From Hypomyces perniciosus (Eukaryota; Ascomycota; Sordariomycetes; Hypocreales; Hypocreaceae), in assembly GCA_008477525.1 (NCBI GenBank), contig SPDT01000002.1, positions 3,472,001-3,536,000 of the forward strand: a stretch of DNA of 64,000 nt. Direction: 5' to 3'. Below the pieces are notes generated by a model, which saw only the letters and a program-made list of their open reading frames with translations, ran no database searches and was not told where the DNA came from. Every line of letters begins with the position of its first letter. Within the stretch, counting starts at the first letter, position 1. A program made the translations under genes and the position numbers. Positions 31,069 through 41,514 of the stretch are shown here, one piece after another.

Positions 31069-33519
31069 ATGGATATCCCTGTTGACCCTTTATTAACTCA
31101 GTCTAAAGAGATAACTGGCTCTGATCTTATTAAACGCCCTGATCTTGATGGTGAAAACCATAGCCGGCTGCAGTCGCCTTTAAAGCTACTGGATTTGCCT
31201 GAACCCAACTGTAAAATCCCACCTCCGCCACTATCTCCTCTATTCGATTCTTTCAACAACTTAATCTCTTTCCTGCAGGATTTCTTTCTCGGTAATAGCG
31301 CAGCTATTATCATCAAGAGTAGCTCCTCGCCTCGCGAGGTAAACAGAACTACAATCAAGACATACTATAACCTCCATTGCGATCGTTTTAAGAAACCGAC
31401 TTCTACAAGCACTGGCATACAAAAGCCATCAACGCAAAAGACCAACTGCCCCTTCAAATTGACAGCAACAGCAACGAAAAGATCTAACTAAAAGTAGTCT
31501 TATCGCGTTAACTGCCACTCACACAATCACCCCCCATCTCTTAACCCTTCTGCCTATATTATATATCGTCAGCGAACTCAAGACCAGCTTATACTTAAGC
31601 GTAACCTCTCTAAGCATAAAGCACTTCCTGCCCATAAGATAACTGATATCATTAAAGATTTAAGTCCTGCCAATCGCATATTCTTTCATCAAAAAGACAT
31701 CTATAATAACCGTCAAAAGATCCGCAAAAAAGGTCTTAAAGGCCTCACAGCAACCTAAGCCTAGATTAAATACCTTCAAGATAGTCATCTTCGTCACTAT
31801 ATCAAGTTTAGTCCCGATAATAAAATTAAAGGCATTTTCTGGACATATCCATAGTGTAAGATGATATAGAAGCGGTTCCCCGAAGTACTAGGACTTGACA
31901 ACACATACAAAACCAACAGATTCAATATATATCTATTCCAAGCGACTGGAATCACTAACCAGAAGTCTATCGCCAATTTCGCCTTTAGCCTTATCAACAC
32001 AGAAAAGGAAAACGGCTTTCAATGGCTCTGTAAGCAGCTAGATTCGCTCTACACTGCAATTAGCGCCCCAGCCCCAATTGTCGCAATCACAGATAAAGAG
32101 CAGGCCCTTAAAAACACACTTGGGCGTATTTTTCCGGATACACAACAGCAGCTCTGTATATACCACATTAACGCTAATATTAAGGCCAAGATCAAATCAC
32201 AGTAGAAGAAGCCAGGGAAAAATAATAACAATACAGACAATAATAACGATAATAACGCTGTTAACGATAATCTTAATGCCCGAGCTGCAATGCAAAATAA
32301 CGCTAAGCAAGGCATTTCAAGCTCTACTTCAACTAAATGCAAGTATAGCTCTAACGGCATATATAAAGCGTGGAAGCGCGTAATTTATACTAATAAAGAA
32401 GTTAATTTCAAGTTAACTTAAGCTGCAATAAGGTTAGCATATAATCCCGCACAGGCATACATCTTACACTATATCTCTCGCGAATATATACCCTTCCGAC
32501 TTCAATAGGCTCATTACTATATTAAACAGTACCGCAATTTTAGCCAACAGGTCAATAGTCCAGTTAAAACAGCCTATAAAGATATAAAGACCTATCTAGT
32601 CTCAGGCACTGGTAACCTTCTACATCTCCACACAGCACTGCTACAGATAATTCGAAAGAAAGAGCAAGACTACATCCAGAAAGCTGCCTCTATACAGATA
32701 CATCAACGCACCAACTTCATAACACAGCAACAGTAGCTTGGCGATATTGCGACATATATCAGTTATACAGCTATCGACCTCCTTGCCCAGCAATATCGAA
32801 TTGCTGTTACTGCCCTGCCCACATAAAGAGAGCCAGAGCCGCTTCGACCTTATTACAGCACTTTCACGCAACAATACGCTTTACCATACAGTCATTTTAT
32901 CTTTCAAAGGCTTAAGGCTAGTAAGCCTCTAAGTAAATATAATATGCATCCGCGATAGTAGCTCGTAAAGCCTTTAGTAAGTCCGCTACTGTTTTATATA
33001 AGGAATCCTACTAACAGTTGCACGCACTAGGATCTAGATAAACCGCTCCTTCATATCCAAGACCCTGATATCGTTCGAAATCTCTATAGAAGACCCCGAT
33101 TGCCAAACAATAGGAAACTGCCCATGCCAGTTACACTTTAAGCTGTTAACAGCAGTAATAACAGCAGCGGGGATAATATCAGTCTTATATAACAGACTCA
33201 ACAGACTTAACAACCTTAACAGTCACAGCAATCACAGAAAGGGCGAGGGCAACCTAAAGGGCGACCCAGGGGGCGACCGCCTACACGCCGACTAGACCCC
33301 AGTATCCAGCGAGCCCCTTCACAATTCGAGATAGATAGCTCTATTAGCTCACAGCAGACGCCACAAAGCTCTAGATCGTCATCTCAGTATTCTAGGGGCC
33401 GCAGAGGCTCGCGGGTCGCCAAAACATTACAACGACAAAGCCATATCTCAGCCACAGCTTTAACTAGAATTAAAGAGGGGATTAATAAAATTATGCCAGC
33501 TACACAGCCGGGAGAATAG
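31069..33519 (+). pseudogene. MULE-2 transposase, RIP-nonsense pseudogene
   Basis: From the ATG at 31069 to the TAG at 33519 one frame of 817 codons appears to be preserved, broken only by stops at positions where related proteins have Trp or Gln, for example RSN(W)K(W)SYRVNC near 31484-31510 and YP(W)..MI(W)KRF near 31850-31875. It shares blocks with MULE-1: GLDNTYKTNRF, AITDKEQAL and QQLCIYHIN. The third catalytic residue lies in SPVKTAYKD, where MULE-1 has GTEASNNN, so Glu has become Lys (G-to-A). The C-terminus has an AT-hook-like stretch (KGRPRGRPP). It is inactive as it stands. Confidence 0.88.
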
Positions 33520-33616
33520 TTAGCCTTTATATAGGTAGATAAAGGGGATAATAAAGACTTGTTATTTAAAGTAATCTAATATACTGTAAATAGCTGTTAT
33601 ATAAAGAATTAAGTTA

Positions 33617-33708
33617 CAGAGGGTAAGGAGCTGTAGGGAGATTTTTGCGGGTGGCGCACGGACCATCTGTATGAATAGCAATTTTTATCTGTATAAATAG
33701 CACTACTC
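33617..33708 (-). repeat. MULE-2 right terminal inverted repeat (92 bp)
   Basis: It is the reverse complement of 30920-31011 with two mismatches and is followed by the duplication tattaatt at 33709-33716. Confidence 0.92.
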
Positions 33709-33716
33709 TATTAATT

Positions 33717-34636
33717 AAGATTTAAATTTTTAACTTTTAAAGGTATTTTTAGAGAAAATAAAGTAAATAGGTATTTATTATACCTAGATAATTTAATAAA
33801 ACGAAATCTAGACTTTAATTATATAAAGTTAAATAAGGATAATAGTATTTTAAATAAATAAATAGTTGCTATAATTAACTATTATTATTTTAACTAAATT
33901 ACGGCAGGTAATAAAAAATAAACTAGCAGTACTAACTTTAATAATAAAAATAAAAATAACCTTTTATAATATAAACTGTTACTATATAGTACTATACCTA
34001 GAATTAAAAAATATATTGCCTATAAATAGTAACCTTAAAAGTAAATTAAACAAATATTACCTAAACTTAATTAAAAGAGTTATTATAGGAATATAATAAA
34101 ATAAGTTAAATTTATACCTATATAAACAGCTTTATATATAAAACAGAGCTAATAATAAAATAGCTGTTAAAGCTATCTTAGTTACTCTAGCTATATAAGC
34201 GGAACCTATATATTTTTATATATAAAAAGACTATACTGTAAATAATCTTATTTATAAAGAATACTATACTATATCCTAGGTTATTTATATTATATATAGG
34301 TATATAATACACTTTTAAGAGAAAGTAAAGTATAATGCATTCCCGATTAAAATCCTATTTTACCCTATAAAATAAATATAGGATTATAACGCTTTTAAAG
34401 AATAGATTACAACTATATAGTATTAAGACTTTAAGATTATTATTATTAAATTAAATACCGAAACCTTAAAGGAATATTATTAGCTATAAAGACTTAAAGG
34501 ATATAAGTTTAAAGGATACTATATTTATTGCTAAGAGAAATTAATAAAGTAGCACTTCCACTATAATAAAAGGTTTAAATGTAATTAATAATACTATTTA
34601 AAGTATAATAGCCTAAAGTATATTATATATTTTTAT
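33717..34636 (+). mobile_element. Remainder of the gypsy element, heavily RIP-decayed
   Basis: AT-rich sequence continues the retroelement interrupted by MULE-2. No protein motif is secure. It ends where the copia LTR begins. Confidence 0.4.
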
Positions 34637-35115
34637 TATTATAGATTAATAATAGCTATAGCACTTATATTCTTTTTACCTTTATAATAAAATATTAATA
34701 TATATTTATCATAAAGAGCTTTTAATTAAATAAAAAAGGCTTTAAGAGTGCAGCCAGTTAATTATAATATTATTAATAAGCTAAAATAGCAGTTAAGAAG
34801 GCATTAGGAATAGCTTTATTAACTAGGGGGTATATTAGGTTAAGTAGGCTAGGGCCCTATTACCTATTAATACTAGGGCTAGAGCTAGGGAGCTTTTATT
34901 TGTTTATAAAGCAGATATAAGCTAATATATATATCGTATAAGTAATATATTAAACTATATAGACACTGATAGTATATATATACAGCTTTTTCTTTATGTT
35001 AGCTATATATATATATAGCGAGGCTACTATAGTATATTCTCTTTTATAAAATCAAGCTTTATTTCCTATCTCTCTATACTTTATATAGCTATACTGCGCT
35101 TCGCTATAGCTTATA
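34637..35115 (+). repeat. Copia 5' LTR (approximate ends)
   Basis: About 480 bp here align with 40122-41123 once the 511-bp TRIM insertion in the latter is removed. Shared blocks include aactagggggtatatta and tatatatatagcgaggc. Decay hides the exact TG..CA ends. Confidence 0.75.
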
Positions 35116-36215
35116 TATTATATATTAAAATAAAGGCTTTATAATCTTTATTATACAGCTGCTTTTAACTATAATTAATCTTATTTTATATATAGTTAAA
35201 TATTTTTATTAATTATATTATATTACTGCTTAAATTTTACTATTATAATATTACCTATAAGTATTTATAAATAATAGTTTACTGCTTATAAAAATATATT
35301 ATTTTATATTTATTACTTTACTATTAATAAAAAGCTATTTAATATATTTATTAATAAGATTTACTGCTTTTATAGTATATTTAATAATTTTATATTAAAA
35401 TCTAGTATATAGTTTATATTAAAATTTTAAAAATAACTTTGAAAGTAATTAAAAGTTATATTAAAATAATTATTAGCCTTTTACTTTTAAATTAATAGCT
35501 AGGTTAAAAAAGTTAATATATATATAAAATAATTGTTACAGCACTAAACCTACCCTTTAATAACTTATTAGTATTATATGCGTTTTTATATAATAACTTA
35601 GTCCTATACCTTTAAACTATATTTTTTATAGCTTTTTGCTTTATTTAAAGTATAATAAAGATATTACTTTTACCCGCTATTCTATATACTATAATAGTTT
35701 ATACCTTCCTATAATAACTATACTATTACCTTTAGCCTTTAACCTTGCTTAAAAAGATTAATAAAGTCACTAACAGCCTAGTCGCAATACTATAAAAAGC
35801 CTTATATCTTACAGGAAATTCACTGATCCCAAACTATAGTGAGACCTTAAGCCTAAAAGCCTATATCCCTGCAGCAAAAATACACCTTAGCCTAGCTCTT
35901 TAGCCTATACCTAATTCTTTAGCCTATATTTAACCTAAAAATACTAAAGTAAGAATAAAAGGTATAAAAGGGGACTTTAATTAAAAAATAAAACTCGCTA
36001 ATTATTTTTATAACTAGCTTTATATCTATACTATTTTAAAAGCTTATAATAATAATTACAACTTAACTTTATAGCTTTAAACACTAAAGCTTAAGCAGTT
36101 CTTTAATATTATTTTTAATTATTTTTAAAATTAAAAGTATAACTTTAATATAACTTTAAAATAACAGGAGTTTAAGAATACTATTATTATTAAAAACTCA
36201 AAGCTCACTTAATAT

Positions 36216-36345
36216 AAAGTTTAAAGTTAAAGTAATTATTATATAGTATATAAGGTTACTTATCTATATAGATTAAATAAAGTTTAAAGTTAAAGTAATT
36301 ATTATATAGTATATAAGGTTACTTATTTATATAGATTAAATAAAG
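36216..36345 (+). repeat. Tandem duplication, 63-bp unit
   Basis: A unit beginning aaagtttaaagttaaag, 63 bp long, occurs at 36216 and again at 36279. Both copies contain tatatagtatataaggttac, which is also the end of the fold-back element at 36639. Confidence 0.8.
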
Positions 36346-36638
36346 TTTTACTTTTACTAGATTTATAGTCTAATAGTTATAAGCCTAGTATTATTTTATA
36401 TAAATTATTTAATAAAGCTTTAGGTTATAAATTTAATTTTATTTTAAAGGAATTAAAATATACTAAGGTTTTTACTATTTAAAGGAATTAAAATAAAGCT
36501 AAAGAAAGTCCTAGTTTAATTAAATCTAGGTACTGCAGTTATAGTTAAGGTTAATAGAAAAGTCTTTTATGCCCTGCCCTTTATATAGGATTACAGGGAA
36601 TATAGGCGCTCTATCTAAACTATTGCACTTAAAGGGTG

Positions 36639-36854
36639 TATTATATAGTATATAAGGTTACTTATCTATACAGATTAAATGGAGCTTTACTTTTGCCGGA
36701 TTTATAGTCTAACAGTAATATAATTAATAAGTTTATTAAAGCTAAAAGTAATAATATCTTAAAGTATTAAACTAATAACTTATTAGACTACAAATCCAGT
36801 AAAAGTAAAGCTTTATATTCTATATAGATAAGTAACCTTATATACTATATAATA
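36639..36854. mobile_element. Small fold-back (MITE-like) element
   Basis: The left arm (36639-36716, starting tattatatagtatataagg) is the reverse complement of the right arm (about 36782-36854) at most positions, leaving a short loop. It is non-coding, 216 bp, and lies within the copia interior. One-arm relatives occur at about 36232-36380. Confidence 0.65.
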
Positions 36855-39639
36855 TAACTTTAAAAATACATTTAATGCTAAAGATAAAGATATAAAAACC
36901 TGTTACTAAAAGTATATAAACTAGTATTCTATTATATTATATAATATTATATAGTATTATAATTAATACTAAGTATTTTAATACTGTCTATAAATATATC
37001 CTTGATATTAGCAGCTAATTAAATAATAATGCCTATAATTTAATATAAGAAGTATTTACTTATATTATAATAAAAAAGGATAACTATATAATATAAAAAT
37101 AAAGAAATATTAAGACTTTTATTCAATTTTTAGACTTATACTATAAAACTTTTAACCTTTTACAATCTGCTGCTTAAAAGTTTAATCTTTATTATATAGT
37201 AAATAAGCTATTCTAGAACTTTATTATTAAGTTCTATAAATTAATAGTTTAAGCCAGTAAAATTAATACCTAAAAAGTTAATACCTTTTACTTTAAAGTA
37301 TTTAAAAAAATAGCTGCCGCCTTTATTAATAAAAGTAATAAGCCTACTAAATAATTATTAAGCTCTTTAATTTAATAGTATATTAACTACTACTTAATTA
37401 ATAAACGCCAATAAGCAATAAATTAAAAAATATAGCAATAATATTTATTATTTTTTAATATAGTAATAGACTATAAATCTTCCTTTTAAAAAAGTATAGC
37501 TTTTAATAAATTAACTATTTACTAAAAAGACTTAGCGAAACTATTAAAAAATTACAAAAAGCTTATAAAATACATATTTAAAAATAAATTTAAACAAACT
37601 ATATATAATAAAATTAACTTTTTATATAGAAAAGGGATTTAGTAAAAGATACTATACTTAAAAGTAATTATAAAGCTATTATAAGTATATTCAATTTTTG
37701 CTTATAAATTTAATTAAAATAAAAATCTAAAATACTATAAAGTTTATTGTATAGTTTATAGGGATTTATAAAAGCGCTTTATGATAAAAAGTATATATAT
37801 AGCTATATTAATAGTGCATTTTTGCTATATATTTATTACTTTTATAGTAAAATTTAACTTTAAATTAAAGTAATATAATATTAAAAAAAAAAAATTTTAT
37901 ACTTTAAAAATAAAAATTTAAAATTAATTATATATAAACTCTTAAAAGGTTTTAAACAGCTAAATATTTATTTAAAGTTTACTAAAGCCTTATATAAGCT
38001 AAAAGATTTATTAAAGCTATAGTTTAATAAACTATCTTTAACCTTAAAGTAATAAAAGTTAATCTTAAACTTTAAAAAGCTTTATCTCTTTTATAATAAA
38101 GCTTAAAAGTTTTTTATTATATTTTATATAAATAATATTTTAATTATAAATTATTATAGTAATAAAACTGTTTATATTAAATTATTAAATACTTTAAAAG
38201 TAAAATATAAACTTTATAGTAAAAGAAATATATAATAGTTTTTAAAGATTAAAATTACCTATAACTATATAAAGTATAAAATATACCTTTTTTATAAAAC
38301 CTATTTTAAAAAAATTATAAAATCATTTAAGTTTAATAAAAGAATATAGCTTTTTATAATTCTAATATTAATTATAAAGCTTTAGAAAAGTATATAATAA
38401 GCTTTAAAAGCAGCTATTAAAATATATTAAAAGAAAGTAAAATTAATACTTTATATAGCTATTATAATAAAGCTTAATATAGCTTATAGTACTTTAACTT
38501 TATTATAGTTTTTAATTAACCCTAATAAAAAGCACTTTAAAGCAGTTAATTAATAAATTTAATATTTATATATATAATATTTTTTAGCTTTTAAATATAA
38601 AAGGTAAAAAGAAATCTAAGTTTTAACTGGTTTAAGTAATACTTTTTTTATTAATAATATAAATATTTAAAGATTATTTTAAAGATATTTTATTATACTT
38701 TTTTTAAGCTTTATCCTATAAAATATACTATATTAAAAAACTATTAATATATCTATAATTAAAATTAAACTATTTGCCTTTACTTAAATAGTAAAAAAGG
38801 CTATAAATTTATATTATTTATTTTAAAAAATAAAATTTAACTTTAATATTAATTAAAATATTAATTATAATAATTAATTAACTATATTTTTTTATAATTA
38901 AAAAAGTATATAAATTAATATTTACTTATATTACATTAATATATAAAATATATAACTTTAATAATAATATTAAAACAATTATTTATAGTTTCTTATTTTT
39001 CTATTAACTTTATACCTATTTATAGGCTTATTAAAGCTTTACTATAGTAGTGCTTTAAATACCTTAAAGTACTATTAAATTTAATAAATATATAATTACT
39101 AGAATAAAATATATAAAAATACAGGAAACTAGTTAATTCTAGCCTATAAATCGCTAACTATAAAAGTATATTTTATTACTATAATAACTATTCTCTAAAA
39201 GCTTTTTAGCCTTTATATATTTATATATAAAAGGTATTATTATTATTATCGCTACTACTTAAAGCAGTAGCCTTTTTAAAGTAAATTAAATTCTCTTTTT
39301 GTTATATATTAAATTAAAAGTGTAATACTTTTTTATATTAATTTATTATTTAATTATATAAATTTATAAATATATAATACTGAATTATTATCTTTATTCA
39401 TAGCTCAAAAGAGCTACGAGATAATTAATATAAGCATTATATAACTATAAAGTATATAATTAAATAAAATAATATAGGCAAATTAAAGAAAAGCTTATTA
39501 AAGAGTATATTAGTAGTTACTATTAAAGTAAGCAGTATACTATTAAAAGTAGGCAATAAAAATACACTAAAAGAGATCTCCTTTACTAGTAATAGCTGAC
39601 TTTAAATAACCTTTATAAAGAGGGGATAATAGTATAGTA

Positions 39640-39900
39640 GTAGGGGCAGCGGCAGTAGTAAAGGCAGCTGCGGGAGCAGCCGTAAAGGGAGTAACTGCAG
39701 GAGCAGCTACCAGAGCAGCAGGCGCAGGCGCAGGAGCAGGAGCCGGAGCAGGAGCCGGAGCAGGAGCTAGTGCAGGAGCTAGTGCAGGAGGAGGAGAAGG
39801 GGGCGTAGCCGCTTAGCTAGCCGAGCGACCAACACCGCGACAAGCCACCTTTAGGGGGCAACCACGACTACGCTTTACAGACAAAGTATTCTTCTTCTGC
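39640..39900 (+). other. GC-rich Gly/Ala-coding low-complexity island
   Basis: Inside otherwise very AT-rich, RIP-decayed copia sequence lies a block of gcaggagcaggagccgg-type repeats. In one plus frame it encodes mostly Gly and Ala (AGAGAGAGAGASAG) up to a TAG near 39814. A further 30 open codons follow (ERPTPRQATFRGQ, then RFTDKVFFF). There is no ATG start and no known family. It keeps many CpA steps that RIP should have removed. Confidence 0.75.
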
Positions 39901-40419
39901 GATTTCGCTGTTAGCTAACAAATATATAGCGCAAAGGGAATCAGTCGGAAGTGTAATATTTATAGCAGGGGCTATACTGCTGTTAATATTATTGCTGATG
40001 TTAATAATAATATTAATAACTGAACAAAAAAAGTAAAGAATAGGGCTAAGTGCAGCTAATATCCTTATTTTTAACTGTTTAGGACCAATTCACCTACTTA
40101 AAAGGCTTTATTATTCAACTTCCTATTATTATAGAACAATAATAGCTATAGCGCTTATATTCCTTTCACCTCTATAATAGAATATTAATATATGTTTATA
40201 ATAAGGAGCTTTTAATTAAGTAAAGGAGGCTTTAAAAGCGCGGCCAGTCAGTTATAATATTATAAATAGGCTAGAATAGCAGTTAATAAGGCATTGGGAA
40301 TAGCTTTATTAACTAGGGGGTATATTAAGTTAAATAGGCCAGGGCTTTACTGCCTATTAGCGCTAGGGCTAGTGTTAAAGAGCTTTTATCTGCTATATAA
40401 GCAGATATAAGCTAATATA

Positions 40420-40499
40420 TATTGAAATACAGCCAATAAGTTGCAAAATATGCCTTGCTTTTAGGGAAGGCGTCTTCATTTTTACAGTTTGGTTTAACA
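40420..40499 (+). repeat. TRIM left LTR (80 bp)
   Basis: This 80-bp block ends ttacagtttggtttaaca and matches 40851-40930 with three differences. One of these changes the canonical TG start to TA. Confidence 0.92.
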
Positions 40500-40546
40500 G
40501 GTTATGAGTCCCTGCCGCTTCCACTGCGCTTAGGTTCGAATCCCGG
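40500..40546 (+). promoter_or_regulatory. Primer-binding site with extended tRNA-iMet complementarity
   Basis: The reverse complement reads gcgcagtggaagcg, gcaggg, a, ctcataacc in order, closely following the D-arm to anticodon-loop part of fungal initiator tRNA. Typical primer-binding sites use only 10-18 bases; this match spans about 30. Confidence 0.75.
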
Positions 40547-40850
40547 AAAATCCCAGATTTTTTCAAGCTAGGAAATCGGCAATAAGCCCAAAAAGCAATA
40601 AGCCCGAAGTTAAACCGACTTAACCCCAGGAAGGGCTTGGGAACCCTTTGGATAAATCGGCATTATCAATAAGACTGAGGTCAAAAGTCTACTTATAGTT
40701 TAACCGAACTTTAACCTATAATTCTATAGGGACTACGCAACTTAAATAAGTCGTATAGTAGTATAGTTTTAATTGCTACTTAATTGGGCATAAGTTCTAA
40801 TCCAGCTTACATTTTCAATTCTTAATAATTGAAGTTTATCTGAGGGGGAA

Positions 40851-40930
40851 TGTTGAAATACAGCCAATAAGTTGCAAAATATGCCTTGCTTTTAGCGAAG
40901 GCGTCTTCACTTTTACAGTTTGGTTTAACA
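40851..40930 (+). repeat. TRIM right LTR (80 bp)
   Basis: It starts tgttgaaatacagcc, directly after the polypurine tract, and is followed by the target duplication atata at 40931-40935. Confidence 0.93.
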
Positions 40931-41123
40931 ATATATATATTATATAAGTAATATATTAGACTATATAGGCGCTTATAAAGCGCCTATATATAGCTTCTTT
41001 TTTATATTAGCTATATATATATATAGCGAGGCCACTACAGTATATTCTCTTTTATAGAATTAAGCTTTGCTTCCTACCTCTCTATACTCTATATAGCTAT
41101 ACCGCGCTCATCTATAACTTATA

Positions 41124-41514
41124 AGCTTTTATTAACCTTTATTAAAACAATTAAATTTATTAGCTTTTATTAATTAAATATACTTTAAATAATATAATAT
41201 TTAACACTATTAATATATTACTATTTTTTATTAATTATAATTTTAACCTTTATTTAAAAACAAAGTCTTTATAACTTTATTTACTAAGCTTTTTTATAGT
41301 AAAGAAAATATAAGGTTTTTATACTAATACTATTATTAAATAATTTAAATATATTATTATATAGTTAAAGGCTTTTAATAAAGCTTTAAGAAAACAATAA
41401 AAAAAAATTATTAATATATAAAAAAAGGTATTATAAGTCTATACTATTAAATAAAAAGTCTTTATTAATATAAGAAATATAAAAATTAATTAATAAATAA
41501 AAAAGTAAAAATTC
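41124..41514. other. AT-rich RIP-type flank
   Basis: This is featureless TA-rich sequence after the copia element. Composition changes sharply near 41515 to normal GC, marking the edge of the decayed repeat block. Confidence 0.6.

Larger units (their letters stand above)
30920..33708 (+). mobile_element. MULE-2, Mutator-like element nested in gypsy gag/pol (2.79 kb)
   Basis: It has 92-bp terminal inverted repeats, an 8-bp target duplication and a transposase frame. It is far less AT-rich than the host retroelement, so it arrived after most of the host's decay, and then acquired stops of its own. Confidence 0.92.
40420..40930 (+). mobile_element. TRIM element (511 bp): LTR, tRNA-iMet PBS, PPT, LTR
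   Basis: Direct 80-bp LTRs (TG..CA) bound a 351-bp non-coding interior, and 5-bp target duplications (atata) flank the whole. Immediately after the left LTR, ggttatgagtccctgccgct matches the reverse complement of the initiator-tRNA-Met anticodon region, the half-tRNA priming type used by some Ty1/copia elements. A polypurine tract (gagggggaa) abuts the right LTR. It carries all signals for reverse transcription but no proteins, so it needs an autonomous partner. It is much less decayed than the copia LTR it sits in, hence younger. Confidence 0.92.
34637..41123 (+). mobile_element. Ty1/copia-like retrotransposon, RIP-decayed, with TRIM insertion
   Basis: Two LTRs about 5.5 kb apart bound an extremely AT-rich interior with stops in every frame. 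Near 38122-38142 the plus strand reads FYINNIL, the copia reverse-transcriptase box YVDDIL after two GAT-to-AAT changes. It is followed by FLKIKITYN and KIYLFYKTYFKKI, which fit the copia FLG.I.....I.L.Q..Y..KI segment. The integrase and gag cannot be read. The element is dead. Assignment to copia rather than gypsy rests on the post-RT segment. Confidence 0.65.
40122..41123 (+). repeat. Copia 3' LTR, interrupted by TRIM
   Basis: It matches the 5' LTR at 34637-35115 on both sides of the insertion at 40420-40930. Its end near cgcgctcatctataactta corresponds to the 5' LTR end; boundaries are approximate. Confidence 0.72.

Noticed and set aside
31069..33519. Stop-codon read-through or altered code in MULE-2
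   Set aside because: Nearby host genes use TAG/TAA/TGA normally, and the stops coincide with RIP-type changes at Trp and Gln codons.
40500..40560. Possible tRNA gene (ggttcgaatccc T-arm-like sequence)
   Set aside because: No complete cloverleaf can be drawn. The adjacent sequence is the reverse complement of an initiator tRNA part and sits exactly at the primer-binding position of the TRIM.
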